A stretch of DNA of 64,000 nt, taken from positions 186,001 to 250,000 of the forward strand of contig NZ_WELI01000001.1 in the NCBI RefSeq assembly GCF_009184635.1, written 5' to 3'. This document shows, piece after piece, positions 44,103 to 52,668 of this stretch; position 1 is the first letter of the stretch; every line of letters starts with the position of its first letter. The translations under genes were made by a program, and so were the position numbers. This DNA comes from Rudanella paleaurantiibacter. GTDB taxonomy: Bacteria; Bacteroidota; Bacteroidia; Cytophagales; Spirosomataceae. The notes beneath the pieces are model-generated. The model ran no database searches and was not told the DNA's origin. It was given only the letters and a program-made list of their open reading frames with translations.

Positions 44103-44612
44103 TTACTTGCCGAACAGTTTATTCCAGAAGCCTTTTGCCTTTTCTTTTACTTCTTCGACCTGCTCGGTGGCTTCGGCCTTTAGTTCATCGAGTTTCTGGC
44201 CCGCGGCTTCGAGTTGCTCGGCGGCTTCGGCTTTAATTTCGCTTAATTTCTCACCGGCTTCGTCTTTCAGTTCAGCCAGTTTTTCCGACGCTTCCGCTTT
44301 GAGTTCGGCGGCCTCGGCTTTCAGCTCATCGAACTTCTCCGACGCTTCGGCACCCACTTCGGCTAACTTTTCCGATGCCTGCGCGGCTACCCCCGATGCT
44401 GCCGTTTGCAGATCGGCCAATTTCTCTGATGCCTGCGTTTTGATACCGTCCACGTCGACGCTGTCCGCTAATTCGGAAATCTTCGCAGTGGCTTCGTCTT
44501 TCAACTCGGTCAGTTTGGCCGTTGCTGCATCGATTTGCTCCCCGGCGGCCGCTTTAAGTTCTTCAACTTTTTCGCTTGCCTGATCGCCTAAGCTTTTGCT
44601 TTGCTCGCTCAT
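44103..44612 (-). CDS. 11-mer-repeat amphipathic helical protein (LEA/apolipoprotein-like)
   Basis: A 169-aa protein made almost entirely of Ala, Glu, Lys and Leu in an 11-residue periodicity (units such as ASEKLAELKDE, AGEKLSEIKAE, AEQLEAAGQKL, ASEKFDELKAE), predicted as one long amphipathic helix or coiled coil. The C-terminus KAKGFWNKLFGK is amphipathic and aromatic, a possible membrane-contact tail. There is no signal peptide. Such repeats resemble group 3 LEA proteins and apolipoproteins, linked to desiccation tolerance or lipid binding. Function is inferred from composition only. Confidence 0.8.
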   Translation of the reverse strand: MSEQSKSLGDQASEKVEELKAAAGEQIDAATAKLTELKDEATAKISELADSVDVDGIKTQASEKLADLQTAASGVAAQASEKLAEVGAEASEKFDELKAEAAELKAEASEKLAELKDEAGEKLSEIKAEAAEQLEAAGQKLDELKAEATEQVEEVKEKAKGFWNKLFGK

Positions 44613-44716
44613 TGGTTTGTACGGATTACGTAGTGATTTGTGAATGAGCGGGTAATTAGAGAAAAAACTGAGCCCTTTGCAAATGAAGTAACCCCTAATT
44701 GTGTTGTTACGGTACT

Positions 44717-45382
44717 ATGAGACAATTGGCACTTACCCTGCTAAGCCTGGCCTTGCTGACCGGCTGCGGGCAGAAATCGACTACCACCACCCAATCGGCC
44801 GTAAAAGATACCTCACCGGCACCCCTGCCCGAACCCAAGCCGGGCGAGGCTGTTGCTACCTTTGCCGGGGGCTGCTTTTGGTGTATTGAAGAAGAGTTTG
44901 AGCAGTTGAAAGGCGTTCGGGAGGTGGTCTCGGGCTATGCGGGGGGCGACCTCGAAAACCCAACCTACGAACAGGTAGGCACCGACCAAACGGGCCATGC
45001 CGAAGCCGTGCAGATTTACTACGACCCCAAAGTGATTCCGTACGATACGCTGCTGACAGCCTTCTTTGCTGGCCATGACCCCACCACACCCGACCGGCAG
45101 GGACCCGATATTGGCAAGCAGTACCGGTCTATGGCGTTTTACCGCACCCCCGACGAGAAAGCCCGGATCGAGGCTACTATTGGGCGGGTGAATGCGTCGG
45201 GGCATTTTGATAATCCAGTGGTGACGCAGGTGGTTCCGTTCAAGGCGTTTTACGCGGCCGAGGTGTACCATCAGGGCTACTACCGCGCCCACCCCGAAAA
45301 CCCGTACGTCGAAAACGTGTCGAAACCCAAAGTAGAGAAGTTCCAGAAAGCCATGAAAGCGTGGCTTAAGGAGGGTTTATAG
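44717..45382 (+). CDS. msrA: Lipoprotein peptide-methionine (S)-S-oxide reductase
   Basis: A 221-aa protein: a lipoprotein signal (MRQLALTLLSLALLTGCG) and linker, then an MsrA domain. The catalytic site is GCFWCIEEEF (GCFWC); 'GGDLENPTYEQVGTDQTGHA' and 'TTPDRQGPDIGKQYRSMAFY' are standard MsrA blocks. It reduces methionine-S-sulfoxide in proteins, here presumably in the periplasm or at the outer membrane. A TTG upstream start at 44699 would disturb the signal peptide; ATG 44717 is chosen. It is divergent from the 11-mer-repeat gene, with a shared 104-bp promoter region. Confidence 0.94.
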   Translation: MRQLALTLLSLALLTGCGQKSTTTTQSAVKDTSPAPLPEPKPGEAVATFAGGCFWCIEEEFEQLKGVREVVSGYAGGDLENPTYEQVGTDQTGHAEAVQIYYDPKVIPYDTLLTAFFAGHDPTTPDRQGPDIGKQYRSMAFYRTPDEKARIEATIGRVNASGHFDNPVVTQVVPFKAFYAAEVYHQGYYRAHPENPYVENVSKPKVEKFQKAMKAWLKEGL

Positions 45383-45489
45383 CGGCCGGCGCTCCGGTTT
45401 TTGGTTTTTGGTTTTTAGTTTATGGCGGCCGGTGCTCCGGTTTTTGGCTTGTCAGCGCTCTATAAACCATAAACCCAAAACCATAAACC
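45382..45489. repeat. Composite repeat: direct and heptad-armed inverted
   Basis: A 24-bp direct repeat with 2 mismatches (GCGGCCGGCGCTCCGGTTTT near 45383 and GCGGCCGGTGCTCCGGTTTT near 45426) is combined with an inverted repeat of 7-bp units: GTTTTTG, GTTTTTA, GTTTATG on the left (about 45403-45424) and the complementary CCATAAACCCAAAACCATAA on the right (45467-45486). It fills the gap between the convergent msrA and 45494 genes. Confidence 0.65.
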
Positions 45490-45493
45490 ACAC

Positions 45494-46114
45494 CTACCCA
45501 CCCAGTCGGCGCATAATCAAGCTGTCGACCAGGGTGTAGAGACCGACGGGCTTGAGCGTTCGCCAGTTTTCGATTTGTAGGGTGCCGCCAAAATTGATGT
45601 AGTAGTCGAGGTGGTATTTTTTCCACTCGCGCTCCACAAACTCCGGGAAGTTGAGGCCCACAATCCAGCCGTCTTCCACGTCTTCAAACCATTCTTCGTA
45701 GTACGAATCGTCGGAGCCGTGGAAGTTCAGTACGTTTTCGCCGATCAGAATAAAGTGGTTGATTCCCTCTTTCACGAGAGGATCAACCACTTGCCGTTTC
45801 AGAAACATAATGTCGTTGTGGAGCGTGTCGTTCCACTCGCCAAACAGCTCGATAATAACGTACCGCCGGTCGTAGTCAGCAAACAGAATCTTGCAATAGA
45901 GCGTTTCGGAGCCGATTTCGTCCCAAAGCGGATGAATGTAGTACCCGTATATGTTATTCTCGTACTGGGTCATATTGTACTCCCGCTCGTGGAACGGCGA
46001 CCGCTCATCGTCGGCCGATACGTAGTACTTCTCCCAGCCGTAGTAGGGTTCAATGTCCTGCATACAAAGCTTCGTAAAACCGTCTAACGAATTGCGTAGC
46101 CTCTCTGTTACCAA
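45494..46114 (-). CDS. Conserved hypothetical protein
   Basis: A 206-aa cytoplasmic acidic, Tyr/Trp-rich protein. It starts MVTERLRNSLDGFTKLCMQD and contains 'YYGWEKYYVSADDERSPFH', 'YGYYIHPLWDEIGSETLYCK', 'FADYDRRYVIIELFGEWNDT' and 'FILIGENVLNFHGSDDSYYE'. The style is of a Cytophagales-conserved protein without known function. The C-terminus (LYTLVDSLIMRRLGG) is typical of an orthologous group I recall only as hypothetical. Its stop is 5 bp from the palindromic repeat; its start is 27 bp after the ABC permease stop on the same strand, so it may be in the same operon. Confidence 0.8.
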   Translation of the reverse strand: MVTERLRNSLDGFTKLCMQDIEPYYGWEKYYVSADDERSPFHEREYNMTQYENNIYGYYIHPLWDEIGSETLYCKILFADYDRRYVIIELFGEWNDTLHNDIMFLKRQVVDPLVKEGINHFILIGENVLNFHGSDDSYYEEWFEDVEDGWIVGLNFPEFVEREWKKYHLDYYINFGGTLQIENWRTLKPVGLYTLVDSLIMRRLGG

Positions 46115-46141
46115 ATCGGCGCCGAAAAATAGCCTGCCGAC

Positions 46142-48679
46142 TTACGCTTCGGCCCGGAGCACTTCGAGCGGGGGGCGCACCAGCACGGCCCGGCTGTTGA
46201 AAAGCCCAATGAGCACCGTCAGCACCGTGACCACGGCCAATACCGCCAGCAAAGGCAGCAGGTCGGGGCGGAACGGGGTTTCGAACACGAAATACGCCAG
46301 CCCCCAGGTGGCCCCCAGCGCCAGAATCACGCCCGACAGAGCCGCCAATACCCCCAGCATGAGGTATTCAATGGCCTGAATCCAGAGAATCTGGCGTCGG
46401 CTGGCTCCGAGTGTGCGCAACAAGACGCTCTCCTGCATGCGCTGGTAACGGCTGATAATGACCGAACTGGCCAGTACCAGCAGGCCCGTCAGGATACTGA
46501 ACAGAGCCATGAACTGAATCACAAACGAAACCTTTTGCAGAATCTCGTCGACTGTGCGCAGAATCAGCCCCAGGTCGATGGCCGATACGTTGGGGAACCC
46601 ACTCACCAGCTCGCGCTGAAACGCGGCCGACTGTTCAGTGTTGCTCACGCGGGTCATGAGTACCTGAAACTGCGGGGCCTGTTCGAGTACACCATTCGGA
46701 AACACAATGAGAAAATTGGTTTGTACCCGGTTCCAGTCAACTTCGCGGGTGCCGCTCACGACCGTGGCCATGGGCGCTCCCTGCACGTTGAACGTGAGTG
46801 TGTCGCCCAGTTTCAGTTTCATCCGGCTCAGGTAGTCTTTCTCGACGGTGATGGCCGGCATGTTGCCCGCGTTGGCCTGCACGGTGCCCGCCGTCAGTTT
46901 TTCGGAGTCGATAAGCGAGTCGCGGTACGTAACGCGGTACTCGCGGGTGAGCGCCCACTCTGGGATTTTAGCTGAGGTATCAGCCTGTATAGCCTCGACC
47001 GAACGGCCGTTGATGCTCGCCAGACGCATGGTTACTACCGGCACGGCCTGCACCACCGGCAGTTTATATCGGTCTACCAAAGCCCGTACGCCCGCTTTTT
47101 GCTCGTTCTGAATATCAAACAAAACCATGTTGGGCCGTCCGGAGCCCCCTTCGCCCCCCGAAAAAGCTACCCGGTCGAGCAGCAGGTTTTGGGTGAGCGT
47201 GAGGGTAGCAATCAAAAATGCACCCAGCCCGATAGACGTAATCAGAATCACGGTTTGGTTGTTGGGTCGGTACAGGCTGGCGAGGCTTTGCCGCCACACA
47301 AAACTCCAGTGCCGGGGAAAAAACCGCCGAACCCCGTTGATGAGCAACAAGCCCAGGCCGGTCAGAATCCCGAAGGCCGCCAACAGCCCGCCCGTGAAAC
47401 CTACTGCCACTTTCCAGTCGCGGGTTTGCCAGTATGAGAAGGCCATGACAAACAACACGATCAGGCCGTAAACCGCCCAGCGAAACGGGTCGCGGCCGGC
47501 CGTATCATCTTCGTACGAAGCCCGCAGCGTGCGCAGGGGCGACACGTTGCGTATGGTCAGCAAAGGCAGCATGGCAAACAGCACCGCCACCAGCAAGCCT
47601 ACGCCTACGCCCTGTGCCACCGCCGACCACGAGATGGCCGTTTCGACCGTGACGGGCAGGAAACCGGCAAACACACGCGGCAACAAAAGCTGCACTAGCG
47701 AGCCCGCCAACGCGCCCACAATGGCTCCTACAAGACCCATAAGGGCCGTTTGGATAAGGAAAATGAGAAAGGCCTGCCGCCCGCTTGCCCCCAGGGTGCG
47801 GAGTACAGCCACCGAGGCTACTTTTTCTTTCACGTACAGGTGCACGGCACTTGCCACGCCCACGCAACCGAGCAGCAGGGCCACAAAAGCTACCAGATTC
47901 AGAAACCGGGTGAGGTCGGCAAAGGAGCGGCCGGTTTGTTGTTTACGGCTCTCGACGGTGTCCTGATTAATGCCCACTTTGTCGAACCGGGCTTCGTTGG
48001 CTTTGACAAAATCGGCCACGTCCTGCCCCTTCGCAAACTGGTAATAGTAGCGGTGCTGAATGCGGCTGCCCCGTTGCAGCAGGCCCGTTTCGGGTAGCGA
48101 TTTGGCCGCCACAAAAACCGTGGGCGCTACCGACGTGGTCACGGCCGACTGACCGGGCGTTTTGAGCACCCGACCCGCAATAAAGTATAACTGGGTACCG
48201 AGCCGCACTGAATCGCCGGGTTTGGCTCCGAACTGAATCAGCAGGGCATCGTCGACAAGGGCCACGCGTTCGTTACGGGCCGCAGCCTGCCGAAACTGCT
48301 CGACCGCCGAGCGGGGCTGTACCTCCCACTCGCCATAGTACGGAAACGGCCCATCGAGGCCCTTAACCTGCGCCAGCCGTACCCCGCCTGTGCGCGGGAA
48401 GAGTGTCATCGATGCAAACGATACCTCGTAGGTTCGGTTTTTGCCGATTTTTTTGAGGTAGTCTTCGGTTGGTTTTGGAATCGCTTTGGCGTACGACAGC
48501 ACGAGGTCGGCCCCTAGGAGCTCGCGGGCTTGCGCGTCGATGCTGCGGGCGAGGTTGTCGCCAAATGAATTGAGGCCCACCAGGGCCGATATGCCTAGCA
48601 CAATGGCCGACATAAATAACAGTAACCGTTGGCGGCTCCGGCGGCTATCGCGCCAGGCCATGCGGAAGAGAAAGTTCAT
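46142..48679 (-). CDS. ABC transporter permease (FtsX/MacB-type, YbbP-like)
   Basis: An 845-aa membrane protein. The first segment (LLFMSAIVLGISALVGLNSF, near 20-40) is followed by a large periplasmic domain, then three membrane segments near 255-380 (FLNLVAFVALLLGCVGVASA; LIFLIQTALMGLVGAIVGAL) with an FtsX domain, more segments near 400-470, a second periplasmic domain, and a second FtsX domain at the C-terminus (FVIQFMALFSILTGLLVLAS; LMLGVLAALSGVILALG). This double-FtsX layout matches YbbP-type permeases, which pair with the ATPase next to it and often with an SGNH esterase (TesA), as here. Substrate is unknown. Confidence 0.9.
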   Translation of the reverse strand: MNFLFRMAWRDSRRSRQRLLLFMSAIVLGISALVGLNSFGDNLARSIDAQARELLGADLVLSYAKAIPKPTEDYLKKIGKNRTYEVSFASMTLFPRTGGVRLAQVKGLDGPFPYYGEWEVQPRSAVEQFRQAAARNERVALVDDALLIQFGAKPGDSVRLGTQLYFIAGRVLKTPGQSAVTTSVAPTVFVAAKSLPETGLLQRGSRIQHRYYYQFAKGQDVADFVKANEARFDKVGINQDTVESRKQQTGRSFADLTRFLNLVAFVALLLGCVGVASAVHLYVKEKVASVAVLRTLGASGRQAFLIFLIQTALMGLVGAIVGALAGSLVQLLLPRVFAGFLPVTVETAISWSAVAQGVGVGLLVAVLFAMLPLLTIRNVSPLRTLRASYEDDTAGRDPFRWAVYGLIVLFVMAFSYWQTRDWKVAVGFTGGLLAAFGILTGLGLLLINGVRRFFPRHWSFVWRQSLASLYRPNNQTVILITSIGLGAFLIATLTLTQNLLLDRVAFSGGEGGSGRPNMVLFDIQNEQKAGVRALVDRYKLPVVQAVPVVTMRLASINGRSVEAIQADTSAKIPEWALTREYRVTYRDSLIDSEKLTAGTVQANAGNMPAITVEKDYLSRMKLKLGDTLTFNVQGAPMATVVSGTREVDWNRVQTNFLIVFPNGVLEQAPQFQVLMTRVSNTEQSAAFQRELVSGFPNVSAIDLGLILRTVDEILQKVSFVIQFMALFSILTGLLVLASSVIISRYQRMQESVLLRTLGASRRQILWIQAIEYLMLGVLAALSGVILALGATWGLAYFVFETPFRPDLLPLLAVLAVVTVLTVLIGLFNSRAVLVRPPLEVLRAEA

Positions 48680-48790
48680 TGAGCGAATGAGTGATTGAGC
48701 GAATGCGAAAGGTGAGTTAACCAGTAATGAGAGATTTTAGATAGGATTCTCTATAATCCATTCACTCAATCACTCATCCTCTCATTCACC
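48677..48790. repeat. Octamer-armed inverted repeat, copy 2
   Basis: The left arm (48677-48705) begins with the permease start codon (CAT on the plus strand) and continues TTGAGCGA/ATGAGTGA/TTGAGCGA. The right arm (48759-48788) is the inverted counterpart (CACTCAAT units) and contains the ATPase stop codon at 48766-48768. The last seven residues of the ATPase (VNERMSD) are therefore encoded by repeat sequence. Relatives are at 9013-9099 and 61766-61851. Confidence 0.8.
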
Positions 48791-49458
48791 AATTGGTCAA
48801 CTACGGCTCCGCCCCGCATTTTCAGAATACGGCCCGTGCGTTGGGCAAGTTCAAGATCGTGGGTAACGAGTACGAGTGTAGTACCGGCTTCGCGGTTGAG
48901 GTCGAACAGAAGGGCTTCGACGGTATCGCCCGTGTCGGTATCGAGATTGCCGGTAGGCTCGTCGGCAAACAGTATTTTGGGTCGGTTGGCAAAGGCCCGC
49001 GCAAGCGACACCCGTTGCTGCTCCCCGCCCGACAGCTGGGTAGGGTAGTGGTGACTCCGTTTGGCAAGGCCCACCCGGTCGAGCAGGTCAAGGGCAGTTT
49101 TTTCGACGTTGCGGGCGCCTTGCAGCTCCATCGGGACCATCACGTTTTCAAGGGCCGTAAGGGTCGGTAGCAGTTGGAAATTCTGGAAAATAAACCCTAC
49201 ATGCTGGTTGCGCACGGCGGCTCGCTCATCTTCGCTCAGGTTGTCGAGCCGGATTCCGTTCAGATATACGCTGCCCGACGTGGCCCGGTCGAGACCGGCG
49301 CAGAGGCCGAGCAGGGTAGTTTTGCCGCTACCCGAAGGTCCGACAATCGAAAACGTATCGCCCGCCTGAATCTCGAACGAAACGTTGTGCAATACGGTCA
49401 GCGGACCGCTGCCGCTGGAATAAGTCTTGGTGAGATTTTCGACGCGCAGAATGCTCAT
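48766..49458 (-). CDS. ABC transporter ATP-binding protein (MacB/LolD-type, YbbA-like)
   Basis: A 230-aa ATPase: Walker A VGPSGSGKTTLLGLCAG, Q-loop GFIFQNFQLLPTL, signature LSGGEQQRVSLARA, Walker B KILFADEPTGNLD and H-loop VLVTHDLELA. The YbbA/LolD subfamily energises FtsX-type permeases. ATG 49458 (MSILRVENLTKTY) is the proper start; the frame runs back to 49551 but lacks homology. The permease gene follows on the same strand. The arylesterase gene at 49572 is divergent, with a 113-bp shared upstream region. Confidence 0.95.
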   Translation of the reverse strand: MSILRVENLTKTYSSGSGPLTVLHNVSFEIQAGDTFSIVGPSGSGKTTLLGLCAGLDRATSGSVYLNGIRLDNLSEDERAAVRNQHVGFIFQNFQLLPTLTALENVMVPMELQGARNVEKTALDLLDRVGLAKRSHHYPTQLSGGEQQRVSLARAFANRPKILFADEPTGNLDTDTGDTVEALLFDLNREAGTTLVLVTHDLELAQRTGRILKMRGGAVVDQLVNERMSD

Positions 49459-49571
49459 AAGAATCAATAGGGAGCCCGGTCGGTTGCCGGGAATAAAAAC
49501 CGAACATTGTTTTAAACTAATTCTCTCCCTGAGTGGGTTATAAAATGACAAACGGCTTGATTCTTATTTGT

Positions 49572-50288
49572 ATGCGTACACCCATCCGAACGCTCCTGAC
49601 CACACTCACTGCCAGTACCCTGCTCATGCTAACTATAGGCTGCTCGGGCAACGGCGACCAGAAAAAAGAAACTAACCCGCCAATGTCGGCATCGGCCACG
49701 GCTGCCCAAAGCACCACAACAGCCGGGGCGGCCGCGTCGAAAAAAACGGTTCTGTTCTACGGCAACAGCCTCACGGCGGGCTACGGCCTCGACCCTGCGC
49801 AGGCGTTTCCGGCCCTTATTGGCAAGCGCATCGATTCGCTGGGACTGGGCTACACCGTTGTGAATGCCGGGCTCAGTGGCGAAACCACGGCGGGCGGTAA
49901 GAGCCGCATTAGTTGGGTGTTGCGTCAGCCGGTTGATGTATTTGTGCTCGAACTGGGGGGGAACGACGGCCTGCGCGGCATCGACCTCCGCTCGACCCGG
50001 CAAAATCTGCAAGCCATCATCGACACCGTTCGGACCAAGTACCCCGACTGCAAAATTGTGCTGGCGGGTATGCAGGTGCCGCCCAACCTTGGGGCGCAGT
50101 ACACCCGCGATTTCCGGGCGATTTATGGGCAACTGGCCGACCAAAACAAGCTCCCTCTTATTCCGTTTCTGCTCGAAGGCGTGGGTGGAGTGGCCCGCCT
50201 GAACCTGCCCGATGGGATTCACCCCACGGCCGAAGGGCACCGGATAGTGGCCGAAACCGTCTGGAAAACGCTGAAAGATGTTTTATGA
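49572..50288 (+). CDS. SGNH-family arylesterase / acyl hydrolase (TesA-like) lipoprotein
   Basis: A 238-aa SGNH hydrolase with lipoprotein signal (MRTPIRTLLTTLTASTLLML to IGCSG). Block I reads FYGNSLTAGYG, i.e. GNSL in place of the usual GDSL, with the catalytic Ser retained. Block III is LELGGNDGLRG (Gly, Asn of the oxyanion hole) and block V DGIHPTAEGH (catalytic Asp and His). TesA-like arylesterases are frequently encoded next to YbbA-YbbP ABC exporters, as here divergently. ATG 49572 is chosen because it directly opens the signal; the frame extends to 49533. Confidence 0.9.
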   Translation: MRTPIRTLLTTLTASTLLMLTIGCSGNGDQKKETNPPMSASATAAQSTTTAGAAASKKTVLFYGNSLTAGYGLDPAQAFPALIGKRIDSLGLGYTVVNAGLSGETTAGGKSRISWVLRQPVDVFVLELGGNDGLRGIDLRSTRQNLQAIIDTVRTKYPDCKIVLAGMQVPPNLGAQYTRDFRAIYGQLADQNKLPLIPFLLEGVGGVARLNLPDGIHPTAEGHRIVAETVWKTLKDVL

Positions 50289-50387
50289 GTGAGCCGCCTG
50301 GGTCGGGTCGGCCGGGCGGGGCTGCGTAGTAGTAGGTAGCTGGATTTCAGCTCAGTAAAGCCACCCGTCTGGGTGTCTTTTAGAGGC

Positions 50388-51698
50388 ATGAAAAAATGGA
50401 TACCTGCCCTTGCTTTACTGGCTGCGTTGGGCTGTTCGGGGGGTGGGCAAACTACCACCCAAACCGAAATAGCCACCCCGACGTTTAAACTGACGCCCGC
50501 GCCCAAAGTCCTGTTCAATTCGTTTGTGGATTGTAACATGGCCGAAGCCTGGGTGGGCGATACCTTCCGAATTTTTCCGGGTAAATACGGTGAAGACCCG
50601 TTATGGGGCAACGCCCGCGACCTGAAATACGCCGACGGTAGCCATGCCGAAGAGGCTTTTGCTCGGAAATCCGACGAGTTTCACGAGCCTGTGATGCCCA
50701 AAAATGCGCCCATTGGTACGCCGGGATTGCACGGGGCGGTTTGGTTTGAAACCGTTTATCAGGACCCCAACGACACGTCGGGCCGGACACTCTACGCGGT
50801 TTACCACAACGAAAACTATCCCATGACGTTGCCCTACGACCCCAAAACGGGCGAAGGGTACATCGACAAAAAGTGGCCGCGCGGGCTTACCGGCCCTACC
50901 TCGCCCGCTGCGGTATGCCGCATTGGTATTATGAAATCGACGGACGGGGGTAAGTCGTGGGACAACCGGGGATTATTTCTGGAAGACCTTCAGCCCCGCA
51001 TGATTCTGAAACCGCACAACACCTCGAACACCTTTGCCGGGGGCGTGGGCGACCCGTCGGCGGTGGCGAGTGGTGATTATCTGTACCTGTTTTACGGCGA
51101 GTATGGCTACCCTGGCCAATACGACGAAAAAGCCTACGACCCCCAAAAAGAATGGAGTGGGCAGTGTATCAGTGTGGCCCGCATCCGCCTGAGCGACCTC
51201 GACAATCCGGTGGGTAAGGCTAAACGTTGGGATGGCAAAGGGTTCAATGCCCCCTGGAATGGGGTGGGCGCGCCGATTGCCTCCTTGCAGATTCCGCGCG
51301 AGGCCGGGGGCGGTCCTGCCTCGTCGCCAACGGGCGGCTTTCACTGGGGGCCGTCGGTGAGCTGGAATACTTACCTCAATGGCTGGGTGATGCTCATGGG
51401 TAAAGTGACGGGGCCATCGTGGGCGGGGAGTAGTATTCACATCTCGTTCAACCCGCACAAAGACCTTGGCGAAGCGCTACAGTCGCAGGCCTGGAGCAAA
51501 CCCCAGCTCCTGCTCGATAAGCCGGGGTTCTTTTTGTGGTATCCTTCGCTGCAACCCATGAACACCCCCGACGATATAGCCAACAAACACACTTGTTTGC
51601 GGCTTGGCCGACGGGCGCGGCTATTTGTCAAAAACATAAAGCCCGAAAAAAGCGAGTACATGTCGGAGTATATCATCGAGTTTTCGAAGCCGGAGTAG
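50388..51698 (+). CDS. Putative beta-propeller-like lipoprotein (sialidase-like/DUF4185-like)
   Basis: A 436-aa lipoprotein: signal MKKWIPALALLAALGCSGGG. The body is rich in turns and aromatic strands with an Asp-box-like motif (KSTDGGKSWDNRGLFLE), 'GVGDPSAVASGDYLYLFYGE', 'CISVARIRLSDLDNPVGKAK' and 'TGGFHWGPSVSWNTYLNGWV', the look of a five-bladed propeller as in DUF4185/GH43-like or exo-sialidase-like proteins. Enzymatic activity cannot be asserted. It starts 100 bp after the arylesterase on the same strand. The upstream ATG at 50373 would spoil the lipoprotein signal. Confidence 0.7.
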   Translation: MKKWIPALALLAALGCSGGGQTTTQTEIATPTFKLTPAPKVLFNSFVDCNMAEAWVGDTFRIFPGKYGEDPLWGNARDLKYADGSHAEEAFARKSDEFHEPVMPKNAPIGTPGLHGAVWFETVYQDPNDTSGRTLYAVYHNENYPMTLPYDPKTGEGYIDKKWPRGLTGPTSPAAVCRIGIMKSTDGGKSWDNRGLFLEDLQPRMILKPHNTSNTFAGGVGDPSAVASGDYLYLFYGEYGYPGQYDEKAYDPQKEWSGQCISVARIRLSDLDNPVGKAKRWDGKGFNAPWNGVGAPIASLQIPREAGGGPASSPTGGFHWGPSVSWNTYLNGWVMLMGKVTGPSWAGSSIHISFNPHKDLGEALQSQAWSKPQLLLDKPGFFLWYPSLQPMNTPDDIANKHTCLRLGRRARLFVKNIKPEKSEYMSEYIIEFSKPE

Positions 51699-51716
51699 GC
51701 CCATGCGTGGGTGGGG

Positions 51717-52610
51717 TCACTCGTAGGTAAACGGGTTGCCCGACGGGATATAGCGCACCGAGACACCCGGCACTTTCGGTTTGAGCCAGTTCACAAACCA
51801 CTCCATACCAGCGGCTTCGCTCATAATGTGTCCCAGCACCACCAACGACACCTGTTGACCCTGCCGGCGGGCGTCGCGGATGTATTCGGGGGTTTCCCAC
51901 TCGTTGGCTTCCCCGCACAGAATCACGTCGGGCCGGTATTTTTCGACCGCCATAATGTGGCTGCGCCCGCCCGATGCTCCCGGCATCAGCAATACCCGCC
52001 TGCATACCTGATTGCGGTCGCCCACGAGCCGAACCGTTTTGATGTCGAGCTTTTGTTTTACATGGCCAATCAGCGTATTAAGCGGAGTCGGTGGCATCAC
52101 GAGTAGCGGCTCGGTGTCGGCTTGGCTATACTGGCTCCAGCCGAGCACATCGAGCATCCCTTTCCGAATACCATCGGGGCGGTGCGCGTGCCAGTAATCG
52201 TGAAAGCGCCATACCGCAATCTTGTGTTTGTCGAGCAAAGCCTGCTTGTGTTGCAGTACGGGGCTGTCTTTAAGCCAGTCGGTTTCGTCGGCGTGGTTGT
52301 AAAAGGTCGGCTCGTGGGCAATGATGAAATTAGCCCCGGCGGCAATGGCCTGTTCAATCACTTCGATGGTGGTAAACATGGTCGAAATGATGCCCGTAAC
52401 CGGCTGCTCGGGGCGGCCCGACTTGAGGGTATCGACGGTTTTGGGAAAAGGCGCGCCCGGAATGGTTTTCAGAATCAACTCCATCACCTGACCCACCGTA
52501 AGCGGAGCCGATGCCACGGGGGTAGCCCCCGCGCAGAAGGGAATATTGAGCAAGTAAGCGGCCCCCAGCGTTTGCGAGAGGCCCGCGATAAATTGTCGGC
52601 GATTGGCCAT
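51717..52610 (-). CDS. NIF3-like protein with export signal
   Basis: A 297-aa protein of the NIF3/YbgI-like dinuclear-metal family: 'NFIIAHEPTFYNHADETDWL' (His pair), 'ISTMFTTIEVIEQAIAAGAN' and 'VVLGHIMSEAAGMEWFVNW' (His and Glu ligands) are the metal-site blocks. Unlike normal NIF3 it begins with a signal-like N-terminus (MANRRQFIAGLSQTLGAAYL; an RR motif suggesting Tat), so it is probably exported, as in a Bacteroidota subgroup. ATG 52610 is chosen; the frame runs back to 52697 through the MITE-like element, which lies 58 bp upstream and might carry or disturb its promoter. Confidence 0.8.
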   Translation of the reverse strand: MANRRQFIAGLSQTLGAAYLLNIPFCAGATPVASAPLTVGQVMELILKTIPGAPFPKTVDTLKSGRPEQPVTGIISTMFTTIEVIEQAIAAGANFIIAHEPTFYNHADETDWLKDSPVLQHKQALLDKHKIAVWRFHDYWHAHRPDGIRKGMLDVLGWSQYSQADTEPLLVMPPTPLNTLIGHVKQKLDIKTVRLVGDRNQVCRRVLLMPGASGGRSHIMAVEKYRPDVILCGEANEWETPEYIRDARRQGQQVSLVVLGHIMSEAAGMEWFVNWLKPKVPGVSVRYIPSGNPFTYE

Positions 52611-52668
52611 GTTCAAATCGGAAAAAGGTTTCGGGAATGTCGGAAGAGAATGGACGATGAATAATATA

